Positions 1 through 8,797 of a DNA stretch of 64,000 nt are shown one piece after another. Every line of letters starts with the position of its first letter. The stretch's first letter is position 1. The notes below the pieces were generated by a model, which saw only the letters and a program-made list of their open reading frames with translations, did not search any database and had not been told where the DNA came from. The stretch is from Mycolicibacterium rhodesiae JS60 (GTDB lineage: Bacteria; Actinomycetota; Actinomycetes; Mycobacteriales; Mycobacteriaceae), in the NCBI GenBank assembly GCA_000230935.2, contig AGIQ01000002.1, positions 1,364,001 through 1,428,000 on the forward strand. The letters are read 5' to 3'. The translations under genes were made by a program, and so were the position numbers.

Positions 1-738
1 CTGTTGGCGCAGATGTTCGCCGCCGGGGTGCATCGACTGGTGCTGGCGTCGTCGATGGTCGTGTACGGCCAGGGCGGATACCGGTGTCCGGTGCACGGCG
101 CGGTCGATCCGGTGCCGCGCACCCGCTCCGATCTGGACGCCGGGCGCTTCGAGCATCGCTGCCCGGTCGGCGGGGAGGAACTGTCCTGGCAGCTGGTCGG
201 TGAGGATGCACCGCTGCGCCCGCGCAGCCTGTACGCCGCCAGCAAGGTCGCCCAGGAGCACTACGCGCTGGCATGGTCCGAGTCGACTGGTGGCTCGGTC
301 GTCGCGCTGCGCTATCACAACGTGTACGGCCCCGGTATGCCACGTGACACCCCGTACTCGGGAGTGGCGGCGATATTTCGGTCATCACTCGAAAAAGGCG
401 AACCACCAAGGGTTTACGAGGATGGCGGGCAGATGCGCGATTTCGTCCACGTGGACGACGTCGCAGCCGCCAACGTCGCGGCGATCGGTTCGGACATGGG
501 CGGCTTCTTGGCCGCCAACGTCTGTTCGGGCCGGCCGATCTCGATCATGACGGTGGCCGCGCGGCTCTGCGAGGCCCGCGGCGGGCCCGCGCCGGTGGTC
601 ACGGGCCAATACCGTAGCGGCGACGTCCGCCACATCGTCGCCGACCCGGCTCGTGCTGAGCGGATTCTGGGCTTCCGGCCCGCGATCGACCCGGATGACG
701 GGTTGCGGGACTTCGCGTCGGCCCCACTGCGTGCGTGA
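1..738 (+). CDS. NAD-dependent epimerase/dehydratase, C-terminal part (5' end outside window)
   Basis: The reading frame is open from base 1, so the start codon and the N-terminal Rossmann glycine motif lie outside the window; about 245 residues are visible. The segment YAASKVAQEHY carries the YxxxK catalytic pair of extended short-chain dehydrogenases, preceded by a strand ending in VLASSMVVYG. The later block GQMRDFVHVDDVAAAN is typical of nucleotide-sugar epimerases/dehydratases of the GalE/RmlB type. A middle insertion (about residues 28-65) contains two CPV motifs with Cys and His that could bind a metal; I have no family match for it. The likely substrate is a nucleotide sugar, but which one cannot be told. 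The gene ends at TGA 736-738. Confidence 0.8.
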   Translation: MLAQMFAAGVHRLVLASSMVVYGQGGYRCPVHGAVDPVPRTRSDLDAGRFEHRCPVGGEELSWQLVGEDAPLRPRSLYAASKVAQEHYALAWSESTGGSVVALRYHNVYGPGMPRDTPYSGVAAIFRSSLEKGEPPRVYEDGGQMRDFVHVDDVAAANVAAIGSDMGGFLAANVCSGRPISIMTVAARLCEARGGPAPVVTGQYRSGDVRHIVADPARAERILGFRPAIDPDDGLRDFASAPLRA

Positions 739-808
739 GCTGCGCCACACTCCTAAATACGTTCGCCCCGTGGGTATTTGAATGGCGGTGACGCCCGTCC
801 CCGGAACT

Positions 809-824
809 GGTGACAATGGTCACC
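809..824. promoter_or_regulatory. Palindrome upstream of ahpC (6-4-6)
   Basis: A perfect inverted repeat ggtgac-aatg-gtcacc lies about 90 bases before the ahpC start, directly after ggaact. It may be an operator for a redox regulator. No binding protein can be assigned from the sequence. Confidence 0.35.
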
Positions 825-870
825 TTCGGGCGCCGGGGCCTGACCAAACCGCGCTCCGCCTGGCAGAATC

Positions 871-883
871 TGGAACAGTTCCA
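871..883. promoter_or_regulatory. Palindrome at the ahpC promoter
   Basis: The 13-mer tggaacagttcca is a perfect 6-1-6 palindrome. It is followed at once by the AT-rich run aatttaaatatc and then the ahpC ribosome binding site gaggaa (895-900). Its position, about 30 bases before the start codon, would suit an operator overlapping the -10 region. I cannot name the regulator. Confidence 0.4.
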
Positions 884-912
884 ATTTAAATATCGAGGAA
901 GTGGTGACAACC

Positions 913-1500
913 ATGGCTCTATTGACGATCGGTGATCAGTTCCCGGACTACGACCTCAAGGCAGTGGTCGGCGGTGACTTGTCCAAGGTCGATGCCAAGC
1001 AGCCCGACGACTATTTCATCCAGGTGACGAGCTCGGACGCCCCGGGCAAATGGCGCATTGTTTTCTTCTGGCCCAAGGACTTCACGTTCGTGTGCCCGAC
1101 TGAGATTGCCGCGTTCGGCAAGCTCAACGACGAGTTCGAGGACCGCGACGCGCAGGTTCTCGGAGTGTCGGTCGACAACGAGTTCGTGCACTTCCAGTGG
1201 CGGGCCCAGCACGAGGATCTCAAGAAGCTGCCGTTCCCGATGGTCTCGGATCTCAAGCGCGAACTGTGCTTGGCGACAGGCGTGCTCAACGCCGACGGCG
1301 TCGCCGATCGCGCGACCTTTATCGTCGATCCCAACAACGAGATCCAGTTCGTGTCCGTCACAGCAGGTTCGGTCGGCCGCAACGTCGAAGAGGTACTTCG
1401 GGTCCTCGATGCGTTGCAGTCCGACGAGCTGTGCGCCTGCAACTGGAAGAAGGGCGACCCGACGATCGACGCCGGCGAGCTTCTCGCCGAGGCGGTCTGA
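913..1500 (+). CDS. ahpC: Alkyl hydroperoxide reductase subunit C (2-Cys peroxiredoxin)
   Basis: AhpC reduces hydrogen peroxide, organic peroxides and peroxynitrite in the cytoplasm, and in mycobacteria is recycled by AhpD. The 195-residue protein begins [10 protein letters not shown] and is close to M. tuberculosis AhpC throughout. The peroxidatic cysteine is Cys61 in DFTFVCPTE. Cys174 and Cys176 in ELCACNW are the mycobacterial resolving cysteines. I place the start at ATG 913 because of family alignment and the gaggaa ribosome site 12 bases upstream; two in-frame GTG codons (901, 904) lie between. ahpD follows after 2 bases, so the two are one operon. No oxyR is seen upstream; two palindromes there may be operators. 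Confidence 0.97.
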   Translation: MALLTIGDQFPDYDLKAVVGGDLSKVDAKQPDDYFIQVTSSDAPGKWRIVFFWPKDFTFVCPTEIAAFGKLNDEFEDRDAQVLGVSVDNEFVHFQWRAQHEDLKKLPFPMVSDLKRELCLATGVLNADGVADRATFIVDPNNEIQFVSVTAGSVGRNVEEVLRVLDALQSDELCACNWKKGDPTIDAGELLAEAV

Positions 1501-1502
1501 CC

Positions 1503-2036
1503 GTGAGCATCGACGCCATCAAAGAGGCGTTGCCCGAGTACGCCAAGGATCTCAAGCTCAATCTGGGCAGTATCGCCCGCTCGACCGAGCTGACCGAACA
1601 GCAGTTGTGGGGCGCGCTGGTGGCCACCGCCGCGGCGACCAAGTCCGAACGGCTGCTGCGCGAAGTCGCCGAGGACGCCCTTGACGTGTTGTCGGAGCAG
1701 GCCTATCACGCCGCCCTGGGTGCTGCCGCCATCATGGGGATGAACAACGTGTTCTACCGCGCCCGCCGCCAGCTCGACGGTCGTTACGACGACCTGCGGG
1801 CCGGTCTGCGGATGAACATCATCGCCAATCCCGGTGTGGCCAAGGCAGATTTCGAGCTGTGGTCACTCGCGGTGTCGGCGATCAACGGATGCGATCATTG
1901 TCTGGCCGCCCACGAAAAGGAGCTCCGGGACGCCGAGGTGTCGCGGACGGTGATCTTCGAGGCCATCCGGCTCGCGGCGATCGTGTCCGGGGTCGCGCAG
2001 GCGCTCGTCGCGACCGAGGCGCTGGCCACCGCCTGA
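1503..2036 (+). CDS. ahpD: Alkyl hydroperoxidase AhpD
   Basis: AhpD passes electrons from the dihydrolipoamide system to AhpC and has weak peroxidase activity itself. The 177-residue product matches the AhpD length. It shows the active-site CxxC in [12 protein letters not shown] (Cys130, Cys133) with the supporting Glu118, His132 and His137 of the mycobacterial enzyme. Start GTG 1503 lies 2 bases after the ahpC stop, so translation is probably coupled. A strong hairpin follows the stop codon at 2053-2092 and would end the ahpCD transcript. Confidence 0.97.
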   Translation: MSIDAIKEALPEYAKDLKLNLGSIARSTELTEQQLWGALVATAAATKSERLLREVAEDALDVLSEQAYHAALGAAAIMGMNNVFYRARRQLDGRYDDLRAGLRMNIIANPGVAKADFELWSLAVSAINGCDHCLAAHEKELRDAEVSRTVIFEAIRLAAIVSGVAQALVATEALATA

Positions 2037-2052
2037 CCGGATTCAAGTGTTC

Positions 2053-2092
2053 GGCCTCCTTCCCAACTCGATGGTTGGTCGGGAAGGAGGCC
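2053..2092 (+). terminator. Hairpin after ahpCD
   Basis: A perfect 12-bp stem (ggcctccttccc / gggaaggaggcc) with a 16-base loop starts 17 bases after the ahpD stop. There is no T-run, as is common for actinobacterial terminators. The right arm contains ggaaggagg and ends 17 bases before the next start codon, so it could also mask a ribosome binding site of the downstream gene. Confidence 0.6.
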
Positions 2093-2109
2093 GGGCGCAT
2101 ACTGGGCTG

Positions 2110-3231
2110 GTGAAGACCGAGATCTGCGACCAGTTCGGTATCGAATTCCCCTTGTTCGCCTTCAGTCACTGCCGCGACGTCGTCGCTGCGGTGACCAACG
2201 CCGGCGGCTTCGGCGTGTTGGGGGGCACCGCATTCACCCCCGATCAGCTCGACCAGGAGCTCAGCTGGATCGACAAGCAGGTGAAGGGCAGGCCTTACGG
2301 TGTCGACATCATCGTGCCCGCGAAGTTCGAGGGCAAGGGTGAGAACCTGTCGTTCGGTGAGCTCGCCGAGCGCATCCCTGACGACTTCCGCGGTTTCATC
2401 GACGAGCTGCTGGTCGCGCACGATATCGACATCAGCGACCAGCCGCGGGTGGCCGCGTCGTCGCTGAGCGGGGACACCGGCGCGAGCCTGCTCGAAGTCG
2501 CGCTCAATCATCCGATCAAGTTGATGGCCAACGCACTTGGTGTTCCGCCCGACTACATGATCGAGGCCGGCAAGCAGACCGGGATTCCGGTTGCCGCCCT
2601 GGTCGGCGCCAAGGAACACGCCATCAAACAGGTCAACGCGGGTGTGGACCTGATCGTCGCGCAGGGCACCGAGGCCGGCGGGCACTGTGGTGAGGTGACG
2701 ACGCTGGTACTCATTCCCGAGGTGATCGAGGCGATCAAGCCGATTCGTGAAGTACCCGTGCTGGCGGCGGGCGGGATCGTGACCGGCCGGCAGATGGCCG
2801 CGTCGGTGGCCCTCGGTGCCGCCGGCGCGTGGACGGGATCGGTGTGGCTGACCACCGAGGAGGCCGAGACCGCTCCGCACACTGTGCAGAAGTTCTTGGC
2901 CGCGACGTCACGGGACACCGTCCGGTCGTCGGGACGCACCGGAAAGCCGTCGCGGCAACTGGTTTCGGATTGGACCGATGCGTGGACGCCGCATGAGGGC
3001 GGCCGGCAGCCGCTTCCGTTGCCATTGCAGTCCATGATCGCCGAACCGGTGCTGCGCCGGATCGACAAGCTGGCCGAGGGCGGTCATCCCGGAGCTCAGG
3101 CGCTGGCGACCTACTTCGTCGGCCAGGGTGTGGGCATGATGAACAAGGTCAAGCCGGCCCGCGAAGTGGTCTTGGAGTTCATCGAGGACTACCTCGCCGC
3201 TGCCGAGCGGTTGAGCCGCTCGCTCGACTGA
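2110..3231 (+). CDS. Nitronate monooxygenase (2-nitropropane dioxygenase family)
   Basis: FMN-dependent TIM-barrel enzyme that oxidises alkyl nitronates; mycobacteria carry several paralogues and this one resembles Rv1533. The N-terminus reads FPLFAFSHCRDVVAAVTNAGGFGVLG, the conserved first strand-helix of the family. Further on GTEAGGHCGEV and PVLAAGGIVTGRQ are the phosphate-binding and flavin-binding loops. The start is GTG 2110, which gives a 373-residue protein beginning KTEICDQFG as in homologues; an in-frame ATG at 2071 would place the hairpin of the preceding operon inside the coding region. The true physiological substrate is unknown. Confidence 0.88.
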   Translation: MKTEICDQFGIEFPLFAFSHCRDVVAAVTNAGGFGVLGGTAFTPDQLDQELSWIDKQVKGRPYGVDIIVPAKFEGKGENLSFGELAERIPDDFRGFIDELLVAHDIDISDQPRVAASSLSGDTGASLLEVALNHPIKLMANALGVPPDYMIEAGKQTGIPVAALVGAKEHAIKQVNAGVDLIVAQGTEAGGHCGEVTTLVLIPEVIEAIKPIREVPVLAAGGIVTGRQMAASVALGAAGAWTGSVWLTTEEAETAPHTVQKFLAATSRDTVRSSGRTGKPSRQLVSDWTDAWTPHEGGRQPLPLPLQSMIAEPVLRRIDKLAEGGHPGAQALATYFVGQGVGMMNKVKPAREVVLEFIEDYLAAAERLSRSLD

Positions 3232-3232
3232 T

Positions 3233-3853
3233 CTACAGCCCCTTGGGGGCGTCCTGCACGGCTGTGACCGCCGCGGCATCACCGCTGAAGTCGACCCGGG
3301 CCAGCCGCCCGGTCGCGAACAGCAGCAATTCCTGGGGTGTACCGGTGACCGTCACGGCCGGGCCGCGCCCGGCCACCAGCAATGTCTCGCCGTCGGGCGT
3401 GCGCAACTGCACCCGGGCGGGCATCTTCGCCAGGGTGAGTCGGCCCATCATGGCGAGGGTGCGGCGAAGCCTGCCGGCCAGGTCGGCGTCCAGCGTCCGC
3501 GGCTCCCAGTTCGGCTGGGCACGGCGAATGTCCTCGTGGTGGATGAACATCTCGGCCACATTGGCCACCGAGTCGACAAGCTTGAGCGGCGAATACAGCG
3601 GTGGCCCCGCCGCCACCTTGTCCACCAGAACGTCCCAGTCGGTGTGTTCGGCCACGTCGTCCTGGACGCGCGCGGTGTGCCCGGCGAAGCGGGGGATGAG
3701 GATACCCGGTGCGGCGTCCACGCGATACTCGCGAACCATCAAGTGCGCGGCCAGATCTCGGGCGTCCCACCCGGCGCACAGGGTCGGTGCATCGGGCCCG
3801 ACATCGCGCAGCGCGGCGACAAGCGCGGCACGTTCGCGTTGGGCTACGGACAT
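3233..3853 (-). CDS. TIGR03085-type metal-binding protein (DinB/mycothiol maleylpyruvate isomerase fold)
   Basis: The 206-residue protein starts MSVAQRERAALVAALRDVGPDAPTLC and has CAGWDARDLAAHLMVREYR, the N-terminal helix-bundle signature of the actinobacterial MDMPI/DinB family. VAEMFIHHEDIRRAQPNW supplies the metal-ligand histidines. Proteins of this family may act in mycothiol-dependent reactions, but no substrate is known for this branch. Its stop lies 1 base beyond that of the convergent nitronate monooxygenase. It lies just upstream (in its own direction, downstream) of the two-component system, with no sign of co-transcription beyond shared orientation. Confidence 0.85.
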   Translation of the reverse strand: MSVAQRERAALVAALRDVGPDAPTLCAGWDARDLAAHLMVREYRVDAAPGILIPRFAGHTARVQDDVAEHTDWDVLVDKVAAGPPLYSPLKLVDSVANVAEMFIHHEDIRRAQPNWEPRTLDADLAGRLRRTLAMMGRLTLAKMPARVQLRTPDGETLLVAGRGPAVTVTGTPQELLLFATGRLARVDFSGDAAAVTAVQDAPKGL

Positions 3854-3900
3854 CTCGATCTCCCTTCAGGCACCACCACCTCGGTCGAGGCTACCGACGA

Positions 3901-4923
3901 TCAATCCGAGTGCGGCAGCCGGACCTCGAACCTTGCGCCGTGTTCGGTGTTGTGCGCCGACAGTGTGCCCCGGTGGGCCTGCACCAAACCCGCCGCGATC
4001 GCCAATCCCAGGCCCGACCCGCTCGGGAGCGACGAATCCTCGCGGGGAACCCGGCTATTCGAGCCGCGGTAGGCCACGTCGAAGACCCGCGGCAGGTCGG
4101 CCTCGTCGATGCCGACCCCGGTATCGTCCACCCGCGCCCACGCGGCGTCGGCATCAGTCCCGAGCGCCAGTGTCACCGTCCCGCCCGACGGTGTATGCGC
4201 GATCGCGTTGGCCACCAGATTGGACAGCACCCGCACCAGGGCGCGGTCACTGCCCATCACCCGAACCGGTTCGGCAGGCACTGATGCGGCCAAGTTCACG
4301 CCGGCGCGCTCGGCGGCGATCTTGTGCGCGGCAATCACATCATCGACCACCTCGTCGAGCGCGACCTTCTCGTAAGGGGCTTGTACCGCACCGGCGTTGA
4401 TCTTCGACATCTCGAACAGGTCGTCGACCATCTCGGAGAGCCGGATCGATTCGTGCTCGATGTTCTTGGCCTGCACCCGCACTTCGCCGTTGACGACCAC
4501 CCCGTCCGCGATGGCCTCGGCGAGTGCTCGGATCCCGGCCAGCGGGGTGCGCAGGTCATGGCTGACGAATGCCACCAGCTGCCGCCGGGACTGTTCGGCC
4601 ATCCGCTCGGAGTCGCGAATCTCTTTTTCCCACACTGTTCTCCGGGCCTGGTAACGGGACAGCATCACCGCCGCGGGAACTGTCACGATCGCGACGATGA
4701 GCAGCACGACGGCAATTGAGGCGAACGTGCTGGTGATCATGAACCCACTGGCACCCAGAACCCCGGTCAGTGTCGCCAGCGTCGGGATCAGCACCAGCAC
4801 CGCCATCGTGACCGTCATCGACCAAGACCGGGCCAGCCGGATCACCAACGCGCCGAGCAGAACAACGGGCAGGGAACAGGCCAGTGCGAGCATCGCCATC
4901 CGGGCGAGGTCATTCGGCGGCAT
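3901..4923 (-). CDS. Membrane sensor histidine kinase
   Basis: The 340-residue protein has about three hydrophobic segments in its first 90 residues with little periplasmic sequence between them. A HisKA domain follows with FVSHDLRTPLAG (His122), and then a HATPase domain with LVANAIAHTP (N box) and DDTGVGIDEADLPRVFD (G1/F boxes). It autophosphorylates on His122 and would pass phosphate to the response regulator encoded just upstream, whose 3' end overlaps this gene by 14 bases. I chose ATG 4923 because it starts just before the first membrane segment; a longer in-frame version exists but would sit inside the regulator. The small outer portion suggests that it senses a signal in the membrane. 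Confidence 0.9.
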   Translation of the reverse strand: MPPNDLARMAMLALACSLPVVLLGALVIRLARSWSMTVTMAVLVLIPTLATLTGVLGASGFMITSTFASIAVVLLIVAIVTVPAAVMLSRYQARRTVWEKEIRDSERMAEQSRRQLVAFVSHDLRTPLAGIRALAEAIADGVVVNGEVRVQAKNIEHESIRLSEMVDDLFEMSKINAGAVQAPYEKVALDEVVDDVIAAHKIAAERAGVNLAASVPAEPVRVMGSDRALVRVLSNLVANAIAHTPSGGTVTLALGTDADAAWARVDDTGVGIDEADLPRVFDVAYRGSNSRVPREDSSLPSGSGLGLAIAAGLVQAHRGTLSAHNTEHGARFEVRLPHSD

Positions 4924-5614
4924 GGTCACCCCGACGGTCGTCTCCGAGCCACAGATACCCACGTCCCCAGACGGTTTGCAGGCGGTGGTGCTCACCAAGT
5001 TTGGACCGTAACCGCTTGACGTGCACGGTGACCGTCGACAAGTCGCCGAATTCCCAGCGCCACACCAACTGCAGCAAGTCTTCGCGAGAGAACACCGTGT
5101 CGGGATGCGTCAGGAAGAAGATCAGCAGATCGAATTCGCGGTTGGTCAACCCCACCGGTCTGCCCGCGGCGTACACGGCCCGCGCTGCGGTCGCCACCAA
5201 CAGATCACCCATCGTGATCTCCAGCGGCAGCGCCGCGGCCGGTGACGGCGCTCGCCTCAATACCGAACGAACCCGCAGCGCCAGCTCGCGCGGGCTGAAC
5301 GGTTTGGTCAGATAGTCGTCGGCGCCGGCCTCCAGACCGGCGATACGGTCGTCCTCCTCGCCGAGCGCGGTCAGCAGGATCACCGACACGCTGTAATCGC
5401 CGCCGTTGCGCAGGCTTCGGCACAAGGACAAGCCGTCCGGCCCGGGCATCATGACGTCCAGAACGGCCAGGTCGATTCGCTCGGTGCCCAGCACTCTCAG
5501 TGCTTCGGCGCCGTCGCCGGCAACCCGGACCTCCAGGCCGTCCCGCTCCAGGTAGCGGCGCACCACGTCACGCACGACGGTGTCGTCGTCGGCGATCAGG
5601 ACCCTGGGCGTCAT
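4910..5614 (-). CDS. OmpR-type response regulator
   Basis: The 234-residue protein has an N-terminal receiver domain: acidic pocket IADDD at residues 7-11, phospho-acceptor Asp53 in LAVLDVMMPG, and the conserved Lys in YLTKPF. A C-terminal winged helix follows (LTNREFDLLIFFLTHP, and VHVKRLRSKLG with TVWGRGYLW at the end). It is the partner of the overlapping histidine kinase and is transcribed first. Target genes are not visible; the divergent glycosyltransferase operon begins 94 bases away and could be one. Confidence 0.93.
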   Translation of the reverse strand: MTPRVLIADDDTVVRDVVRRYLERDGLEVRVAGDGAEALRVLGTERIDLAVLDVMMPGPDGLSLCRSLRNGGDYSVSVILLTALGEEDDRIAGLEAGADDYLTKPFSPRELALRVRSVLRRAPSPAAALPLEITMGDLLVATAARAVYAAGRPVGLTNREFDLLIFFLTHPDTVFSREDLLQLVWRWEFGDLSTVTVHVKRLRSKLGEHHRLQTVWGRGYLWLGDDRRGDHAAE

Positions 5615-5708
5615 AGCTCAACACCGTATCCAACAGGGGCCGTCACCAGCGTCGATGTCATTGTTTTGTCACGCGCTGGAGCGCGCCGGTGCAGCTAGGT
5701 TGGGCGTT

Positions 5709-6365
5709 ATGCCCGAGTGTGCGGTCACCGTGGTGCTGCCATGCCTGAACGAAGCGGAGTCGCTGCCCGCCGTGCTCGCCGCCATTCCGACTGGCTATCA
5801 GGTCCTGGTCGTCGACAACAACAGCACCGACGGCACCGCCGAGGTCGCTCGCCGGCACGGTGCCGAGGTGGTCAGCGAGAGCCGGCCCGGCTACGGATCG
5901 GCGGTGCACGCCGGCGTGGTCGCCGCCCGAGCGCCTGTCGTCGCGGTGCTCGACGGTGACGGTTCGCTGGATCCGGCCGACTTGCCGCGTCTGATCGCCG
6001 AGCTGGAGCGCGGCGCCGATATGGTGACCGGCCGCCGCCGACCCGTCCGGGGCCTGAAATGGCCCTGGCATGCACGGTTGGGAACAGCGGCCGTCTGCTG
6101 GCGACTACGCAGCCGGCACGGGCTGGCCGTGCACGACATCGCGCCGATGCGGGTGGCCAACCGTGAGGCGTTGCTGACGCTCGGTGTCGCCGACCGGCGT
6201 TCGGGGTATCCGCTCGAATTACTGGTCCGTGCTGCGGCGGCGGGATGGCGCGTGGTGGAGGTCGACGTCGAGTACGGCCCGCGGACCGGGGGGAGGTCGA
6301 AGGTGAGCGGCTCGCTGCGAGGAAGCCTCACCGCTGCCGTCGACTTCTGGAAGGTGATTTCGTGA
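5709..6365 (+). CDS. GT2 family glycosyltransferase (dolichyl/polyprenyl-phosphate sugar synthase type)
   Basis: The 218-residue protein opens with VTVVLPCLNEAESLPAV and VDNNSTDGTAEVARR, the nucleotide-binding half of GT2 enzymes. VAVLDGDGSLDP (about residues 78-89) is the DXD-like metal site. There is no C-terminal membrane domain. By position and sequence it matches Rv0539, annotated as a polyprenyl-phosphate sugar synthase. The start is ATG 5709. The stop overlaps the next gene by 4 bases (GTGA), so it is the first gene of a coupled operon reaching 9312. The sugar donor and acceptor cannot be told from sequence. Confidence 0.88.
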   Translation: MPECAVTVVLPCLNEAESLPAVLAAIPTGYQVLVVDNNSTDGTAEVARRHGAEVVSESRPGYGSAVHAGVVAARAPVVAVLDGDGSLDPADLPRLIAELERGADMVTGRRRPVRGLKWPWHARLGTAAVCWRLRSRHGLAVHDIAPMRVANREALLTLGVADRRSGYPLELLVRAAAAGWRVVEVDVEYGPRTGGRSKVSGSLRGSLTAAVDFWKVIS

Positions 6366-7039
6366 CACCGCCAACCGGCCCGATCCCGGTGACCGTGCTG
6401 GTGGTGGCCAAGGCGCCGGTTCCCGGACTCGCCAAGACCCGACTTGCGGCGACGTTGGGCGAGCAGGCTGCCGCCGATATCGCTGCCGCGGCCTTGCTGG
6501 ACACTCTCGATGCGGTGGCCCAAACCCCGGTCGCCCACCGTGTCGTCGCGATGACCGGCGACCTCGACCAGGCCAGCTGTGCCCGCCGAATTCGCGCTGC
6601 GCTGGCCGAATTCACCGTGATCGACCAGCGCGGCGATGGGTTCGCCGATCGCTTGGCCAATGCGCATGCCGACGCCGCTGCTGTCACGTCGTCCCAACCG
6701 GTGCTCCAGATCGGGATGGATACCCCACAAGTGCGCCCGGATCTGCTGGCCGATTGCGCTCGCGCGCTGCTGGATGTGCCGGCCCTGCTCGGGATGGCCC
6801 GCGATGGCGGCTGGTGGGTGCTCGGGGTCGCCGACCCGCTGACTGCCGAATGTCTGCGGGATGTGCCGATGTCGCGGCCTGACACCGGCGCTGTAACGCT
6901 TGCCGCGCTGACGCACACAGGCGTATCCGTGCACCTTGTCGAAGAACTCCACGACGTCGACACCGTCGGCGACATTTCACCGGTCCGCGCGGCCTGCCTC
7001 TCATCGAGCCGGTTCGCCCAAGTCACCCAAGGGTTTTGA
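6362..7039 (+). CDS. DUF2064/TIGR04282 family nucleotidyl- or glycosyltransferase-like protein
   Basis: The 225-residue protein begins at GTG 6362, overlapping the glycosyltransferase stop by 4 bases. It shows VLVVAKAPVPGLAKTRLAATLG, the signature N-terminus of the DUF2064 family, whose fold resembles GT-A nucleotidyltransferases. QIGMDTPQVRPDLL and DGGWWVLG are further family blocks. It corresponds to Rv0540. Its reaction is not established. Linkage to a polyprenyl-phosphate sugar synthase and a methyltransferase suggests modification of an envelope glycan or lipid; that is inference. Confidence 0.85.
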   Translation: MTPPTGPIPVTVLVVAKAPVPGLAKTRLAATLGEQAAADIAAAALLDTLDAVAQTPVAHRVVAMTGDLDQASCARRIRAALAEFTVIDQRGDGFADRLANAHADAAAVTSSQPVLQIGMDTPQVRPDLLADCARALLDVPALLGMARDGGWWVLGVADPLTAECLRDVPMSRPDTGAVTLAALTHTGVSVHLVEELHDVDTVGDISPVRAACLSSSRFAQVTQGF

Positions 7040-7040
7040 G

Positions 7041-7670
7041 ATGCTGGGACAACTGTACGACCGCGCACTGACCGGCGAACGATGCTGGCTGCGCCACGAC
7101 GACGGCGGGGTTCATCGCCTTCCCGTGCACAGCTGGCTGGGCGGCCACGGTGCCGACACCGTGTTCGACGCGGCCGTGGTCGCACTGTGTGACGGGCCGA
7201 CCATCGACTTGGGTTGCGGTCCAGGGCGGTTGGTGGCCCATTTGGTTCAGCGGGGGATTCCGGCGCTCGGGGTCGACCAGTCGGCGACGGCGATACGGCT
7301 GGCGCGACGCAGTGGCGCTCCTGCTCTGTTGCGTGACGTGTTCGAACCCTTGCCGGGCACCGGCCGCTGGCAGACGGTGCTGCTGGCCGACGGCAATGTC
7401 GGCCTTGCCGGGGATCCAAGCCGCATTCTTCGGCGCGCGAGCGAGCTGTTGCGGGCGGGCGGGCATTGCGTGGCCGAATTCGATCCGGACACGGTCGGAG
7501 TGCGCACCAGGTGGGTACGCCTGGAGTCTTCCCGCAGCATCGGGCCCTGGTTCAAGTGGGCCTCGGTGGGTGTCGACTGCGCGGCCGCTCTGGCGCAAGA
7601 AGTTGGCCTGGCGTTGGTGGGGATTCACCAGATCGGCCAGCGTGCCGTCGCTACACTCGCGCTGACGTGA
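7041..7670 (+). CDS. Class I SAM-dependent methyltransferase
   Basis: The 209-residue protein starts at ATG 7041, one base after the upstream stop. TIDLGCGPGRLVAHLV is motif I of class I methyltransferases and GVDQSATAIRLAR is the acidic loop that binds the ribose of SAM. LLADGNVGLAGDP is the motif IV region. The substrate is unknown. Its stop TGA overlaps the start of the molybdopterin oxidoreductase gene (GTGATG), which places it inside the 5709-9312 operon. Confidence 0.88.
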   Translation: MLGQLYDRALTGERCWLRHDDGGVHRLPVHSWLGGHGADTVFDAAVVALCDGPTIDLGCGPGRLVAHLVQRGIPALGVDQSATAIRLARRSGAPALLRDVFEPLPGTGRWQTVLLADGNVGLAGDPSRILRRASELLRAGGHCVAEFDPDTVGVRTRWVRLESSRSIGPWFKWASVGVDCAAALAQEVGLALVGIHQIGQRAVATLALT

Positions 7671-8797
7671 TGTCGCAGACAGGGAACGCCACCAAGGCAG
7701 CCTTGCGTGGTACAGCAGTGACGGCTCGGGTCGGGCTCGCCCTCGGTGTCGCCGTGGCCGTCTGCTTCGTCACGGGTTTGATCAGTCACTTCATCCAGCA
7801 CCCGCAGCCGTGGTTCTTCTGGCCGACCCGCCCGGTCTGGCTCTACCAGCTGACCCAGGGCCTGCACGTGATCGCCGGTATCGCCGCGATCCCGCTGCTG
7901 GTGGTCAAGTTGTGGTCGGTCTACCCCAAGCTGTTCGAACGGCCCATCATCGGCGGGTTGACTCGTCAGATCGAGCGGGGTTCGATCCTGGTTCTGGTGG
8001 GCGCCATGATCTTTCAGCTGTCCACCGGCATCATGAACATCGCGCAGTGGTACGCGTTCAAGTTCTTCTTCACCACCAGTCACTACGCGATGTCTTATGT
8101 GGCCGCCGGTGCGGTGGTGGTGCACATCGGGGTGAAATTGCCGGTGATCCGCCGAGCGCTGGGTGAACCGCTGGACGCGCTGCCGACCGGTGAGCTGCGG
8201 CGTGGTCCCAGCCGGCGCACGGTGCTGGGCGCCACCTGGCTCGCGGTCGGCGCCGCCACGATTCTCACTGCCGGGCAGACGGTCCCATGGCTGCGGCGCG
8301 TCTCCCTGTTGGCCCCCCGCACGGGGCAAGGGCCACAGGGTGTTCCGGTGAACCGGTCGGCGTTTGCCGCGGGGGTGCTGGGCAGCGCGCGCTCGCCGGA
8401 TTACCGGCTCACCGTGGTGAACGGGTCCACCACCAAGGCGTTCACCGTGGCGGAACTGGCCGCGTTCCCGCAAACCACCCACCGGCTGCCCATCGCCTGC
8501 GTCGAAGGCTGGAGCGCCACCGCCGACTGGACCGGCGTAGTGCTGGCGGACCTGATCAGAACCGTTGGTGCGCCGTCGGATTCTGATGTGCGGATGATCT
8601 CACTCGAGCCCCCTGGGCCCTATTCTCGCACCGTGCTGCCGGCCCGGCACACCCGCGACTCGCAGACCCTGATCGCTCTGAAACTCAACGGTCAGACCCT
8701 CGACCTCGACCACGGCTATCCGTGCCGGCTGATCGCCCCGACCAGGCCCGGTGTGCTGCAGACGAAGTGGCTGACCAGGATCGAGGTGGTGCCGTGA
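7670..8797 (+). CDS. Membrane-anchored molybdopterin-dependent oxidoreductase (cytochrome b561-like plus sulfite-oxidase-like domain)
   Basis: The first 200 or so residues have four to five hydrophobic helices with spaced histidines (GLISHFIQHP, LTQGLHVIAG, TSHYAMSY, VVVHIGVKL) like a haem-b membrane domain. The C-terminal part carries the oxidoreductase molybdopterin-binding fold, with LPIACVEGWSATADWTGV. The Cys there is the expected molybdenum ligand. The protein would pass electrons between a periplasmic substrate and the quinone pool. The start is ATG 7670 (GTG 7667 also possible), overlapping the methyltransferase stop. The gene after it overlaps its stop by 4 bases. Confidence 0.85.
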   Translation: MSQTGNATKAALRGTAVTARVGLALGVAVAVCFVTGLISHFIQHPQPWFFWPTRPVWLYQLTQGLHVIAGIAAIPLLVVKLWSVYPKLFERPIIGGLTRQIERGSILVLVGAMIFQLSTGIMNIAQWYAFKFFFTTSHYAMSYVAAGAVVVHIGVKLPVIRRALGEPLDALPTGELRRGPSRRTVLGATWLAVGAATILTAGQTVPWLRRVSLLAPRTGQGPQGVPVNRSAFAAGVLGSARSPDYRLTVVNGSTTKAFTVAELAAFPQTTHRLPIACVEGWSATADWTGVVLADLIRTVGAPSDSDVRMISLEPPGPYSRTVLPARHTRDSQTLIALKLNGQTLDLDHGYPCRLIAPTRPGVLQTKWLTRIEVVP

